Source: Pseudomonas synxantha BG33R
GTDB lineage: Bacteria > Pseudomonadota > Gammaproteobacteria > Pseudomonadales > Pseudomonadaceae
Assembly (NCBI RefSeq): GCF_000263715.2
Contig: NZ_CM001514.1
Coordinates: 5,201,498 to 5,265,497, forward strand
Length of the DNA: 64,000 nucleotides
Direction: 5' to 3'
Both the position numbers and the translations under genes were made by a program. The notes beneath the pieces were generated by a model, which saw only the letters and a list, made by a program, of their open reading frames with translations, was not told the origin of the DNA and did no database searches. Shown piece after piece: positions 17,420 through 27,025 of this stretch (its first letter is position 1; every line of letters starts with the position of its first letter).

Positions 17420-18771
17420 TACACCGCCGACAGAATCAACAGGAACGGCACGCCGAAGACCAAGGTCATCTTGAACGCTTCGGTGAAATAGGTGGTGATC
17501 ATTACCGCCCCCATCAGCACCAACCCCAGCAGCGTACTGTAGGGAAACAGGCGCAACTGGAACGACAACTTCGCCCCGCCATGGCGCTTGCGATAGCGAC
17601 GAAAGAACAGGTGCGTGAGGAAGATCATGAACCAGGTGAAGATCGCGCCAAACATCGAGATCGCCATCATCAGGGTGAATGAGCTTTCCGGGTACACCAC
17701 ATTCAGCAGGGTCGCCAGGGCAATGCCCGAGCTGGACAGCAACAAGGCATTCAGCGGGATGCCGTTCTTGCTCAAGGCACCCATGGCCTTGGGGGCGAAA
17801 CCGGCACGGGACAGGCTGAACATCATGCGCGTGGTGATGTAGAGCTGACTGTTCATCGCCGACAGCGCTGCGATCAGAATCACGAAATTCATCACCCCGG
17901 TGGCGCCCGGAATGCCGATGGTCTGCATCACCGTGACGAACGGGCTCTGAGCCTGACCGGCCTGGTTCCACGGCACGATGGCGAGCATCAGCGCCAGGGT
18001 CAGCAGGTAGAACACCACCAGCCGTACGATGGTAGCGCGGAACGCTTTCTTCACCGCCTGTTCCGGGTCGGCGGCTTCACCGGCGGCCACGGCGATCATC
18101 TCGACGCTGAGGTAACTGAAGATCGACACGATCACCGCGATCCACATGCCACTCAAGCCATGGGGAAAAAAGCCCTCGTGGGCCGTGTAGTTCTGCACGC
18201 CGTACTGCGGGTTGCCAGAACCGAACACCACATACACCGCCAGGATGATGAAGCCGACAATGGCGCTGATCTTGATGGTCGAGAACCAGTATTCGAAGTT
18301 GCCGAAGGTCTTCACGCTGATCGCATTGAGCACAATCAATACACTGGAAAACGATACGATCCATACCCATTCCGGCACATTGACGAACCAGTACTTCATG
18401 TACATCGCCACCGCCGTAACCTCGGCCCCCACCGCCAGCACAATCGCCGCCCAATAGGCATACCGCACCAGGAACCCGGCCAGCGGGCTGATGTAGAACT
18501 CGGCATAGGCGCCAAAGGAGCCAGAGGTGGAATGGGCCACCGTCATCTCCGCCAGGCAGCCCATCAGCAGCAAGGTGATCAAGGCGCCGATGGCATAGCT
18601 CACCAGCACGCTGGGCCCGGCATAGCCAATGGCGTAGGCGCTGCCCATGAACAGCCCGGTGCCGATGGCGCCACCGATAGCGATCATGCTCATCTGGCCG
18701 GAAGTGAGCTGGCGCCTGAGGCCCAGTTCGCGGTGGGTGATTTCTGCAAAGCCGTTGTCTGGCGTGGTCAC
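17365..18771 (-). CDS. Amino-acid permease (APC family), probably kyn-linked
   Basis: 468 residues, 12 membrane segments, APC amino-acid transporter signature (SMIAIGGAIGTGLFMGSAYAIGYAGPSVLVSYAIGALITLLLMGCLAEM). Follows kynU on the same strand with a REPIN in the 132-bp gap, so a tryptophan/kynurenine uptake role is a reasonable inference. Its 3' end overlaps the LysR gene by 55 bp on the opposite strand. Paralogous to the permease at 28614. Confidence 0.88.
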   Translation of the reverse strand: MTTPDNGFAEITHRELGLRRQLTSGQMSMIAIGGAIGTGLFMGSAYAIGYAGPSVLVSYAIGALITLLLMGCLAEMTVAHSTSGSFGAYAEFYISPLAGFLVRYAYWAAIVLAVGAEVTAVAMYMKYWFVNVPEWVWIVSFSSVLIVLNAISVKTFGNFEYWFSTIKISAIVGFIILAVYVVFGSGNPQYGVQNYTAHEGFFPHGLSGMWIAVIVSIFSYLSVEMIAVAAGEAADPEQAVKKAFRATIVRLVVFYLLTLALMLAIVPWNQAGQAQSPFVTVMQTIGIPGATGVMNFVILIAALSAMNSQLYITTRMMFSLSRAGFAPKAMGALSKNGIPLNALLLSSSGIALATLLNVVYPESSFTLMMAISMFGAIFTWFMIFLTHLFFRRYRKRHGGAKLSFQLRLFPYSTLLGLVLMGAVMITTYFTEAFKMTLVFGVPFLLILSAVYYGFFRKGRAKASNKALA

Positions 18772-18814
18772 TGGAGTGCCCCTTTATTATTGTGATGGTG
18801 GCTGACGCTGAACC

Positions 18815-18886
18815 TGTGGGAGCTGGCTTGCCTGCGATAACGGTAGTGAATGCACCGACACTATCGCAGGCAAGCCAGCTCCCACA
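18815..18886. repeat. REPIN 3
   Basis: Inverted TGTGGGAGCTGGCTTGCCTGCGATA copies between kynU and the permease. Could stabilise or attenuate the kynU transcript before the permease. Confidence 0.9.
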
Positions 18887-18903
18887 TTTGACCTGTGTTG
18901 CTC

Positions 18904-20154
18904 TTAAGTAACGCTGTTTCGGACTTTGAATTGCGGCTGGTCCCAGGTGCGGTTGTCGAGAATTTCACCAAGGATTTCCACGGCGTCCCACACCTCGGTA
19001 AAGCTTGTGTACAGCGGCGTGAAACCAAAGCGCATGATCCGCGGCTCACGGTAATCGCCGATCACGCCTCGGGCGATCAGGGCCTGGATCACCGCGTAAC
19101 CTTCGGGGTGTTCGAAGCTCACATGGCTGCCGCGCCGGGCGTGCTCACGCGGCGTGATCAGTTCCAGGCCATGGGCGGCGCAGCGGCTTTCGACCAACGC
19201 GATAAACAGGTCGGTCAATGCCAGGGATTTGCTGCGCAGGCTGGCCATGTCGGTCTGGGCGAAAATGTCCAGGCCGCATTCCACCATGGCCAACGAAGTG
19301 ATCGGTTGGGTACCGCACAGGTAGCGCGCGATGCCGGCGCTGGGGGCGTAGCTCGACTCCATGGCGAATTGGCGGGTATGCCCGAACCAGCCCGACAACG
19401 GCTGACGCACCACATCCACCAACGCCGGATTGACCCACACAAATGCCTGAGAGCCCGGGCCGCCATTGAGGTATTTGTAGGTGCAGCCAATGGCATAATC
19501 AGCGCCGGCCTGGTGCAGGTCCACAGGCACCGCGCCCGCTGAGTGCGCCAGGTCCCAGAGGCTCAGCGCGCCACACTCGTGGCTCAGCGCAGTCAGCGCC
19601 GCCATGTCGTACATGTAGCCAGTCTTGTAGTTGACGTGGGTGAGCATCACCACCGCCACGTCTGCGTCGATGGCCTTGGGCAGTTCGGCCGGGCTGTTGA
19701 CCAGGCGCAGGGAATAGCCTTGTTGCAGCAGTTCGGCCAGGCCCTCGGCGATATACAAATCGGTGGGAAAGTTATTCGCTTCGCTGACGATCACCTTGCG
19801 CGCCGGAGAGCGTTGACGCTGCACACTCAACGCCGCGCTCAGCACCTTGAACAGGTTGATCGAGGTGGTATCGGTGACCACCACTTCGTCCTCACGCGCA
19901 CCGATCAACGGTGCGAGGCGATTACCCAGGCGCTGGGACAAATCTGCCCAGCCCGCGCTGTTCCAGCTGCGAATCAAGCCATTGCCCCACTCTTGGGCGA
20001 TCACCTGCTGCGCCCGCTCCAGCGCTGCCACCGGGCGCGCGCCGAGGGAGTTGCCGTCGAGGTAGATCACGCCCTCGGGCAGGGCGAATTGGGCACGCAG
20101 GGGAGCCAAAGGGTCCTGGGTGTCGAGGGCTTGGCAATGGCTTCGAGTGGTCAT
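18904..20154 (-). CDS. kynU: Kynureninase
   Basis: 416 residues, PLP-dependent fold type I. Cleaves L-kynurenine to anthranilate and L-alanine. Motifs: [13 protein letters not shown] near the N-terminus, the [15 protein letters not shown] strand with the PLP-binding Asp, and the Schiff-base Lys in [15 protein letters not shown]. Length matches bacterial KynU. Divergent from kynR, with the intergenic region carrying the proposed KynR element. Confidence 0.96.
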   Translation of the reverse strand: MTTRSHCQALDTQDPLAPLRAQFALPEGVIYLDGNSLGARPVAALERAQQVIAQEWGNGLIRSWNSAGWADLSQRLGNRLAPLIGAREDEVVVTDTTSINLFKVLSAALSVQRQRSPARKVIVSEANNFPTDLYIAEGLAELLQQGYSLRLVNSPAELPKAIDADVAVVMLTHVNYKTGYMYDMAALTALSHECGALSLWDLAHSAGAVPVDLHQAGADYAIGCTYKYLNGGPGSQAFVWVNPALVDVVRQPLSGWFGHTRQFAMESSYAPSAGIARYLCGTQPITSLAMVECGLDIFAQTDMASLRSKSLALTDLFIALVESRCAAHGLELITPREHARRGSHVSFEHPEGYAVIQALIARGVIGDYREPRIMRFGFTPLYTSFTEVWDAVEILGEILDNRTWDQPQFKVRNSVT

Positions 20155-20210
20155 GGGTCGTCCTGGTTTTTATAAGTGAGGATGGACCAAATAATGAACG
20201 AACTTTTAGA

Positions 20211-20225
20211 GAATTTTCGTGCAAA
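20211..20225 (-). promoter_or_regulatory. Candidate KynR element upstream of kynU
   Basis: Plus strand GAATTTTCGTGCAAA; minus strand TTTGCACGAAAATTC. It matches the element at 31648-31662 at 13 of 15 positions and starts 57 bp from the kynU start codon, inside the 144-bp kynU-kynR divergent region. Confidence 0.45.
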
Positions 20226-20298
20226 GTGGTGGGTAAACGGCTATTTAAGCTGTAGGAAATTCGAATTTAAACTCAAAACACGCGGATATCTTCCAAGC

Positions 20299-20772
20299 AT
20301 GATTCTCGACGCCACCGACCTGCGCCTCCTGCATTTTCTGCAACAGGATGGCCGTATCAGCAACCAGGAACTGGCGGAAAAAGTCGCGCTGTCACCCTCT
20401 GCCTGCCTGCGCCGTTTGCGCTTGTTGGAGAGCGAAGGAATCATCAGCGGCTATCGCGCGGTATTGAATGCCGAACAGTTGGGGATCGAACTCGAAGCCA
20501 TCGTGCACCTGTCGCTGCGCCAGGATATCGAGGACTGGCATGAGACCTTTATCAAGAAGGTGCAAGGCTGGCCGGAGGTGGCGAGCGCCTATGTGATCAC
20601 CGGTGCCAGCAACTATGTGCTGCGGGTGCAGGCACGCAACCTCAAGCACTTTTCGGACTTTATCGTGAACCACCTGAACCGCACGGCGGGGGTGATGGAT
20701 ATCCGTTCGGAGATAGTGCTGCAGAAGATCAAGGACCGGGATGAGGTGTTGGACCTGGTCGTGCGCAAATAA
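20299..20772 (+). CDS. kynR: Lrp/AsnC-family regulator of kynurenine catabolism
   Basis: 157 residues from ATG 20299 (MILDATDLRLLHFLQQDGRISNQELAEKVALSPSACLRRLRLLESEGII), typical Lrp HTH followed by the RAM/ASNC effector domain. An upstream GTG (20176) gives a 41-residue AT-rich extension without homology and is rejected. No strong SD is visible. Divergent from kynU; in P. aeruginosa an Lrp-type KynR activates kynBU and kynA in response to kynurenine. Confidence 0.9.
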   Translation: MILDATDLRLLHFLQQDGRISNQELAEKVALSPSACLRRLRLLESEGIISGYRAVLNAEQLGIELEAIVHLSLRQDIEDWHETFIKKVQGWPEVASAYVITGASNYVLRVQARNLKHFSDFIVNHLNRTAGVMDIRSEIVLQKIKDRDEVLDLVVRK

Positions 20773-20791
20773 CACAAACACCCAAAACCAA

Positions 20792-20863
20792 TGTGGGAGC
20801 TGGCTTGCCTGCGATAGCGGTGGAACATTCACCATCGCTATCGCAGGCAAGCCAGCTCCCACA
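20792..20863. repeat. REPIN 4
   Basis: Inverted TGTGGGAGCTGGCTTGCCTGCGATAGCG copies in the gap between the convergent kynR and catA ends. Confidence 0.9.
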
Positions 20864-20865
20864 GA

Positions 20866-21795
20866 TCAGTCTTCGAGGGCACGTACGCGCTGCATGCGTT
20901 TCTGCTCTACCGGCGCATCAGCCACCTGCAACTCAAAGTCAAAATCAATCTGCGCAAACCGCCCTTCCACGCCAAATTCGCGCGCCAGTTGCGGATCGTC
21001 GCTGAAGCGGATCTCGGCAATCAGTTCATCGCGGGTGGCATAGGCAAAGTCATCATGCAGGTACGGGTCATCCGAGAGGTTGATCTGGGTGGTCAGGTGC
21101 CGATGCCCGGGCGCCGAGATGAAAAAGTGGATATGCGCCGGCCGTTGCCCGTGGCGCCCCAATTGGTCGAGCAACTGCTGCGTCGGCCCGGTCGGCGGGC
21201 AGCCGTAGCCCGAGGGTACGATGCTGCGAAAACGGTAGTGGCCCTGGGCATCCGTCTCGATACGTCGGCGCAGGTTGAATTCAGACTGATTCGGGTCGAA
21301 CCACGAATAAGTACCGCCCGTATTGGCCTGCCACACATCGACAACCGCCCCCGCCAATGGCCTGCCCTCGGTATCGCGCACTTGCCCGCGCATGAACAAC
21401 GGCACCGCGTCATCCTTGCCATCATCCAGCCGTGCCTCGTATTTGGACAGCGGCGCGCCGGCCACGTACAGCGGGCCTTCGATGGTGCGCGGTGTACCGC
21501 CGGACTTGCCCGCCTGCTCATCGGCGGCGTCCATCAACAGGTCCAGGTAATGCTCCAGGCCCAGGCCAGCGGCGAGCAGGCCGGCTTCCTGGTTTTTACC
21601 CAGATCATTGAGGTAGTTGACCGCCTTCCAGAACTCCTCGGGGGTCACTTCCAGGTCTTCGATGATGTTCACAGTGTCGCGCAGGATCCGGTAGATCAGC
21701 GCCTTGGCGCGCGGGTTGCCGGCGTCATTGAGGTTGCCGCTGGCTTCTTCGAGAAAGCGTTGGGCGTGGGCAGTCTGGGACAGGCGGATGGACAT
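20866..21795 (-). CDS. catA: Catechol 1,2-dioxygenase
   Basis: 309 residues. Intradiol ring cleavage of catechol to cis,cis-muconate with Fe(III). N-terminal helical linker domain, then the beta sandwich with the intradiol signature (GAVVDVWQANTGGTYSWFD). Iron ligands are visible as the two Tyr (in IEGPLYVAGAP and GHYRFRSIVPSGYGCP) and two His in RPAHIHFF. Last gene of catBCA, 40 bp after catC. Confidence 0.97.
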   Translation of the reverse strand: MSIRLSQTAHAQRFLEEASGNLNDAGNPRAKALIYRILRDTVNIIEDLEVTPEEFWKAVNYLNDLGKNQEAGLLAAGLGLEHYLDLLMDAADEQAGKSGGTPRTIEGPLYVAGAPLSKYEARLDDGKDDAVPLFMRGQVRDTEGRPLAGAVVDVWQANTGGTYSWFDPNQSEFNLRRRIETDAQGHYRFRSIVPSGYGCPPTGPTQQLLDQLGRHGQRPAHIHFFISAPGHRHLTTQINLSDDPYLHDDFAYATRDELIAEIRFSDDPQLAREFGVEGRFAQIDFDFELQVADAPVEQKRMQRVRALED

Positions 21796-21835
21796 GGTGC
21801 ACTCCTTATCTTGTAATTATCAGGTTGAAACCGGC

Positions 21836-22126
21836 TTAGCGGTCGTCCGCATGGATGGACGACGGGTGCCGGCACAGCGCATTCACTTCGATAGCCATGT
21901 AAGGAAACAATGGCAGTTGCATCAGCAGGTCATGCAGGTCCTGCACGCTGTCGACATCGAACACGCTGTAGTTGGCGTAGTGCCCGGCGATGCGCCACAG
22001 GTGGCGCCACTTGCCCTCTTGTTGCAGGTGTTGCGCCAAGGCTTTCTCTTCGGCCTTGAGGCTGTCGGCAAGCTCGGAGGGCATGTCGAGGGGCAGGTTC
22101 ACAGTCATTTTTACGTGGAACAACAT
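21836..22126 (-). CDS. catC: Muconolactone delta-isomerase
   Basis: 96 residues, exactly the usual length. Converts muconolactone to beta-ketoadipate enol-lactone. Begins MLFHVKMTVNLPLDMPSELADSLKAEEKALAQHLQQEGKWRHLWRIAGHYANYSVFDV, the conserved ferredoxin-like decamer subunit with Glu/Arg active-site residues. 12 bp after catB. Confidence 0.96.
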   Translation of the reverse strand: MLFHVKMTVNLPLDMPSELADSLKAEEKALAQHLQQEGKWRHLWRIAGHYANYSVFDVDSVQDLHDLLMQLPLFPYMAIEVNALCRHPSSIHADDR

Positions 22127-22138
22127 GGCAGGCGCCTC

Positions 22139-23266
22139 TTAGTGTTTGTCACGGCAAAAGAACGCCAGACGCTCTTCATCGAGCGCCAGGCCCAGGCCCG
22201 GAGCGGTGGAAACATGCAGCTGGAAATCGCGGTACACCGGTGGCTCGGCAAGGATGTCTTCGGTGAGCAACAACGGGCCGAACAGCTCGGTGCCCCACGC
22301 CAGTGTGTTCAGCGTGAGGAAGGCATGGGCCGACGCCAGGGTGCCGATACCACCTTCGAGCATGGTGCCGCCGTACAGGCCGATGCCTGCCGCCTCGCCG
22401 ATCGCCGCCGTACGCAGCACGGCGCGGGGCCCACCGTTCTTGGCAATCTTGAGGGCAAACACCGAGGCCGCGCCTTCACGCGCCAGGTTGAACGCATCTT
22501 CGACACACTCGATGGACTCATCGGCCATGATCGGCACCGGGCTCGACAGGTTGAGCCGGGCCATACCGCCACGGTTGTTGCGTGAGATGGGTTGCTCGAT
22601 AAGGTCGATACCGTTGTCGCCGAGCACCTTGCACGCCCGCAGCGCCACGGCCTCATCCCAGGCCTGGTTGACGTCGACACGCACACTGGCGCGCTCGCCC
22701 AGGGCTTTTTTGATCGCGATCACATGGGCCAGGTCGCGGCTGACTTCACCGGCGCCGATCTTCAATTTGAAGATGCGGTGACGGCGCAGGTCGAGCATTT
22801 TCTCGGCCTCGCTGATGTCCTGTTCGGTATTGCCGCTGGCCAGGGTCCAGGCCACCGGCAACGCGTCACGCACGCGCCCGCCGAGCAGTTCGCTGACCGG
22901 CAGGCCCAGGCGTTTGCCGAGGGCGTCGAGCAAGGCGCTTTCGATGCCGGATTTGGCAAAGGTGTTGCCGCGAATACTGCGCTCCAGGCGCAACATGGCG
23001 GCGTTGATATTGTTCGCATCCTGGCCGATCAACAGCGGCGCGAAATGGCGGTCGATGTTGACCTTGATGCTGTCGGGGCTTTCATTGCCATAGCTGAGGC
23101 CACCGATGGTGGTAGCTTCGCCGATGCCTTCAATGCCGTCGGTGCACCGCAGACGGATAATCACCAGGGTCTGGTTTTGCATAGTGTGCATCGCCAGCTT
23201 GTGCGGGCGAATGGTGGGGAGATCGACGATGAGGGTGTCGATCGACTCGATGGTGCAAATCGGCAT
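22139..23266 (-). CDS. catB: Muconate cycloisomerase
   Basis: 375 residues, enolase superfamily. Cyclises cis,cis-muconate to muconolactone with Mn2+. Start MPICTIESIDTLIVDLPTIRPHKLAMHTM at 23266; the frame stays open 355 codons further through catR antisense and is not coding there. Catalytic KLK-type lysines in IFKLKIGAG, metal ligands in VDVNQAWDE, IEQPI and MADESIE, and the second-side Lys in FALKIAKNGG. First gene of catBCA, divergent from catR. Confidence 0.97.
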   Translation of the reverse strand: MPICTIESIDTLIVDLPTIRPHKLAMHTMQNQTLVIIRLRCTDGIEGIGEATTIGGLSYGNESPDSIKVNIDRHFAPLLIGQDANNINAAMLRLERSIRGNTFAKSGIESALLDALGKRLGLPVSELLGGRVRDALPVAWTLASGNTEQDISEAEKMLDLRRHRIFKLKIGAGEVSRDLAHVIAIKKALGERASVRVDVNQAWDEAVALRACKVLGDNGIDLIEQPISRNNRGGMARLNLSSPVPIMADESIECVEDAFNLAREGAASVFALKIAKNGGPRAVLRTAAIGEAAGIGLYGGTMLEGGIGTLASAHAFLTLNTLAWGTELFGPLLLTEDILAEPPVYRDFQLHVSTAPGLGLALDEERLAFFCRDKH

Positions 23267-23352
23267 GGCAATACCCGTTGGGTTCTTTATAGATTTGCGT
23301 CGATTCTGTTCCGCATTTTTTCGGGCTTCCAATATAGAATTGGTCTTGTTCG

Positions 23353-23367
23353 ATACCCTCAAGGTAT
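23353..23367. promoter_or_regulatory. LysR-type box in the catB-catR intergenic region
   Basis: ATACC-N5-GGTAT is a perfect inverted repeat that fits the LysR ATAC-N7-GTAT pattern. It lies 14 bp before the catR ATG, overlapping the region around its SD, and about 87 bp from catB: suited to CatR activation of catBCA and autorepression. Confidence 0.6.
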
Positions 23368-23380
23368 GAAAGGAGTCGAT

Positions 23381-24256
23381 ATGGAACTGCGTCACTTGCG
23401 CTATTTCCAGGTGCTGGGCGAGACCCTCAATTTCACCCGGGCTGCCGAACGCCTGCACATCGCCCAGCCGCCCTTGAGCCGGCAAATCCAGCAGCTGGAG
23501 GATGAACTCGGGGTGCTGCTGCTGGAGCGTAGCCGACCGTTGCGCCTGACCGAAGCCGGGCGGTTTTTCTATGAACACGCCAATGTGCTGCTCGAACAGT
23601 TGGGCACGGTTTGCGACAACACGCGGCGTATCGGCCTTGGCGAGAAGACGTGGCTGGGCATCGGCTTTGCACCCTCGACCTTGTACGGCGTGCTGCCGGA
23701 ACTGATTCGCAGGCTGCGCAATCACGAGGCCCTGGAGCTGGAGTTGGGCTTGTCGGAGATGACTACGCTGCAACAGGTCGAAGCGCTCAAGGCCGGGCGC
23801 ATCGATGTGGGTTTCGGGCGCATTCGCATCGACGACCCGGCCATCGTCCAGCGCGTATTGGTGGAGGATCGCCTGGTGGCCGTGCTGCCCAGCGGCCACC
23901 CCTTGCTGGGTACCCCTGCCACCCTCGCCCAGTTGGCCACCGAGCCCTTTGTGCTCTACCCAGGCAACCCGCGCCCCAGTTATGCCGACCATGTGATCGC
24001 GCTGTTCGACGCCCACGGTTTGAGCCTGAAGGTGGCGCAGTGGACCAACGAGTTGCAGACCGCCATCGGCCTGGTAGGCGCCGGTATGGGTGTGACGCTG
24101 GTACCGGCGTCGGTGCAGGTGCTGCATCGGGCGGATATTGGCTATACGCCGGTGGTGGAGGCGACTGCGACCTCGCCGATCATTCTGAGCCGACGGGTGA
24201 ATGACCAGTCGCCGGGGCTGACTCATTGCCTGCAACTGGTGGAGGAGTTGATCTGA
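23381..24256 (+). CDS. catR: LysR-family activator of catBCA
   Basis: 291 residues from the ATG after AAAGGAG (MELRHLRYFQVLGETLNFTRAAERLHIAQPPLSRQIQQLEDELGVLLLERS), the CatR/BenM subfamily N-terminus. Effector domain residues PSTLYG and RIRIDDPAI are typical of muconate-responsive members. The much longer frame from 22592 is antisense to catB upstream of this ATG. Expected co-inducer: cis,cis-muconate. Confidence 0.93.
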   Translation: MELRHLRYFQVLGETLNFTRAAERLHIAQPPLSRQIQQLEDELGVLLLERSRPLRLTEAGRFFYEHANVLLEQLGTVCDNTRRIGLGEKTWLGIGFAPSTLYGVLPELIRRLRNHEALELELGLSEMTTLQQVEALKAGRIDVGFGRIRIDDPAIVQRVLVEDRLVAVLPSGHPLLGTPATLAQLATEPFVLYPGNPRPSYADHVIALFDAHGLSLKVAQWTNELQTAIGLVGAGMGVTLVPASVQVLHRADIGYTPVVEATATSPIILSRRVNDQSPGLTHCLQLVEELI

Positions 24257-24281
24257 GATTCCATATGCACTGAAAATCCAA

Positions 24282-24309
24282 TGTGGGAGGGGGCTTGCTC
24301 CCTCCCACA
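24282..24309. repeat. Single REP
   Basis: TGTGGGAGGGGGCTTGCTCCCTCCCACA palindrome between the convergent catR and antR stops. Confidence 0.85.
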
Positions 24310-24327
24310 TTTTGATCTTCATCAGGT

Positions 24328-25320
24328 TCAAGTAATGCGCAGGCGCTTGCGTTGCAATGTCTGGCTGGGCGACTCATCAAACAGCTTGCGGTACTCCGCC
24401 GAAAACCGCCCCAAGTGCGTAAACCCCCAACCCAACGCAATTTCAGAGATGGTTCGGATCGAGCCCTGTTCAAGAATCTCCTGACGCACCGCCCCCAACC
24501 GATGCTTCTTCAGATACGCCATGGGCGACAAGGCGAAGTACTTGCGAAACGCATCGAACAGCTTGAACCGCGACACCCCAGCCGCCGCCTCCAGGTCTTC
24601 CAGGTGCAGCGCTTCACGGGCGTTGTCGTGGATGTACTGGCGCGCACGAATCAGGTAGTGCGGCAGTTTTACCCCCAACACCTCGCGCAATTCTTCAGAA
24701 TAGTTATTCGGCTGGGCCAGGATCAGCCCTTTGATCAGCGAGCTTTCCAGGTCCCGGGTAAATGCGGCCTGCTCGTACAACTCGCTGCTGCATTCCAGTT
24801 CGGCGATGAAGTATCGCGCCATGCGCCACCACGAAGCCGGGGCGCCGTCCACGGCATCCATCACCGATTCAAAGCGCAGCGGCGCATCAATGGGCCGTTG
24901 CAGCAAACCTTCCAGCGACTCGCTCATCGCCGCACGGGTGATCACCACCTGCAACTTGCGACAGTCACCGGAAATCGCCAGCACCTGGTGCTCGTTGGGT
25001 GAAATGATCACGCCCTGGTCGCGGTTGGACCTGAGGCGTTCACCGTTCTTGCTCAGTTCCTGTTCGCCCACCAACGGCAGGCTCAGGCTGTAGCTGCTGA
25101 AATGCTCGGCGTCTTCGATGTCGATGGTCACGTCGGTGCCGTACTCAATCACGCCCAGGGTGGTGGCGCGGGACTTGAACACGTTGGCGCTGTGGTGAAA
25201 CCGCAGGCGCTCGGGGGTGGCCGTCGCCAGGCGATGGGGCCCGCAGATACCGGACATCCAGCTGCGGGCGCCTTCGAGGTCAAAGCGTTGAATGTGAATA
25301 TCGCGTGTCTGGCTACTCAT
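24328..25320 (-). CDS. antR: AraC-family activator of the ant operon
   Basis: 330 residues, N-terminal AraC-binding-like effector domain and C-terminal double HTH from about 225 (HYLIRARQYIHDNAREALHLEDLEAAAGVSRFKLFDAFRKYFALSPMAYLKKHRL ... ISEIALGWGFTHLGRFSAEYRKLFDESPSQTL). Same arrangement, divergent from antABC, as AntR in P. aeruginosa, which responds to anthranilate. Start MSSQTRDIHIQRF at 25320. Confidence 0.92.
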   Translation of the reverse strand: MSSQTRDIHIQRFDLEGARSWMSGICGPHRLATATPERLRFHHSANVFKSRATTLGVIEYGTDVTIDIEDAEHFSSYSLSLPLVGEQELSKNGERLRSNRDQGVIISPNEHQVLAISGDCRKLQVVITRAAMSESLEGLLQRPIDAPLRFESVMDAVDGAPASWWRMARYFIAELECSSELYEQAAFTRDLESSLIKGLILAQPNNYSEELREVLGVKLPHYLIRARQYIHDNAREALHLEDLEAAAGVSRFKLFDAFRKYFALSPMAYLKKHRLGAVRQEILEQGSIRTISEIALGWGFTHLGRFSAEYRKLFDESPSQTLQRKRLRIT

Positions 25321-25633
25321 CGGGCTGCACCCACGGCGGTTAGGCGTTTGCGCGCTCTGGCGGCGCGTCGTTGAACATCGACAGCAAGTTCCAAGCCACG
25401 TCGGCACCGTTGCAACCACGTGGATAGCAACCGTCGACTATGTGGATAAATTCAGATTTTCTGCGACCGTCACCTGCAATGACAGTAGCCCATTGCGTCA
25501 CCGCGCCGCACCGTGTTGGGTATTTGCTGCCCAACTTTGCGGCCCATCTTCCCCCATTAAGCGGATAGCCCACCGCCCTCTTGCAGCGCCTTAATGGCTC
25601 ACCCGTTTTAGCCATTATCAAAAGGTGCCTCCC
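25321..25633. promoter_or_regulatory. antR-antABC divergent promoter region
   Basis: 313 bp without a gene. Contains AT-rich segments near 25440-25460 and 25605-25625 that could be promoter elements, but I cannot name a specific AntR site. GCC repeats and CCCAACTTTGCGGCCC stretches are present. No terminator or REP. Confidence 0.5.
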
Positions 25634-27025
25634 ATGAGTGGTGCAAGAACCGTCGAGCAGTGGAAAACCTTTATCGAAAGCTGCCTGGACTTTCGCCCGG
25701 CAGATGAAGTGTTCCGCATCGCCCGCGACATGTTCACCGAACCCGAGTTGTTCGACCTGGAGATGGAACTGATCTTCGAGAAAAACTGGATCTATGCCTG
25801 TCACGAAAGCGAACTGGCCAATAACCACGACTTCGTGACGATGCGTGCCGGGCGCCAGCCGATGATCATCACCCGCGACGGCGAAGGCCGGCTCAACGCG
25901 CTGATCAATGCCTGCCAGCATCGCGGCACCACCCTCACTCGCGTGGGCAAGGGCAACCAGTCCACCTTCACCTGCCCGTTCCACGCCTGGTGCTACAAAA
26001 GCGATGGCCGGCTGGTCAAGGTCAAGGCGCCGGGGGAATACCCGGAAGGTTTCGACAAAGCCACCCGCGGCCTGAAAAAGGCGCGCATCGAAAGCTACAA
26101 AGGCTTTGTGTTTATCAGCCTTGACGTAAACGGCACCAACAGCCTGGAAGATTTCCTTGGCGACGCCAAAGTGTTCTTCGACATGATGGTCGCACAATCG
26201 GCCACGGGAGAGCTGGAAGTGCTGCCGGGCAAGTCGGCCTACACCTACGACGGCAACTGGAAGCTGCAAAACGAAAACGGGCTGGACGGTTATCACGTCA
26301 GCACCGTGCACTACAACTACGTGGCCACGGTGCAGCACCGCCAGCAGGTCAATACCGAGAACGGCGCAGGCGCGAGTACAACGCTGGACTACAGCAAGCT
26401 CGGCGCCGGCGACGCGAATACCGATGACGGCTGGTTCGCCTTCAATAACGGCCACAGTGTGTTGTTCAGCGACATGCCCAACCCCAGCGTACGTTCCGGC
26501 TACGCCACCATCATGCCGCGCCTGGTGGCCGAACATGGCCAGCAAAAGGCCGAATGGATGATGCACCGCCTGCGCAACCTGAACATCTACCCCAGCCTGT
26601 TCTTTCTCGACCAGATCAGTTCGCAGCTGCGCATCATCCGCCCAGTGGCCTGGAACAAGACCGAGATCATCAGCCAATGCCTGGGGGTCAAGGGTGAATC
26701 CGACGCGGATCGCGAAAACCGCATTCGCCAGTTCGAAGATTTCTTCAACGTCTCGGGCATGGGCACGCCGGACGACCTGGTGGAGTTTCGCGAAGCCCAG
26801 CGCGGTTTCCAGGGCCGCCTGGAACGCTGGAGCGATATATCACGGGGCAGCCACCGCTGGGAGACCGGACCCACGCCCAACAGTGAAGCCATCGGCATTC
26901 AACCGGCCATGACCGGCACTGAATTCACCCACGAAGGCTTGTACGTCAACCAGCACCGCAATTGGCAACAGTTTCTGCTCAAGGGTTTGGACCAGCAGGC
27001 CCTGAGCCTGCGGGAGGTGAAGTGA
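25634..27025 (+). CDS. antA: Anthranilate 1,2-dioxygenase large (alpha) subunit
   Basis: 463 residues. Rieske non-haem iron oxygenase that with AntB and AntC converts anthranilate to catechol, CO2 and NH3. Rieske cluster ligands CQHRG and CPFHAW (about 95-118), mononuclear iron site NGLDGYHVSTVHYN (two His) with the distal Asp in the C-terminal half. Start is ATG 25634; the GTG three codons upstream is less likely. ATGA overlap with antB. Confidence 0.96.
   Translation: MSGARTVEQWKTFIESCLDFRPADEVFRIARDMFTEPELFDLEMELIFEKNWIYACHESELANNHDFVTMRAGRQPMIITRDGEGRLNALINACQHRGTTLTRVGKGNQSTFTCPFHAWCYKSDGRLVKVKAPGEYPEGFDKATRGLKKARIESYKGFVFISLDVNGTNSLEDFLGDAKVFFDMMVAQSATGELEVLPGKSAYTYDGNWKLQNENGLDGYHVSTVHYNYVATVQHRQQVNTENGAGASTTLDYSKLGAGDANTDDGWFAFNNGHSVLFSDMPNPSVRSGYATIMPRLVAEHGQQKAEWMMHRLRNLNIYPSLFFLDQISSQLRIIRPVAWNKTEIISQCLGVKGESDADRENRIRQFEDFFNVSGMGTPDDLVEFREAQRGFQGRLERWSDISRGSHRWETGPTPNSEAIGIQPAMTGTEFTHEGLYVNQHRNWQQFLLKGLDQQALSLREVK

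Noticed and set aside
22592..23380. N-terminal extension of the catR frame
   Set aside because: Antisense to catB; the SD and homology are at 23381.
23267..24331. N-terminal 355-codon extension of the catB frame
   Set aside because: Antisense to catR; the catB homology begins at MPICTIESID.
25340..26677. 445-codon minus-strand frame over the antR-antA region
   Set aside because: Antisense to antA, which has clear Rieske and iron motifs.
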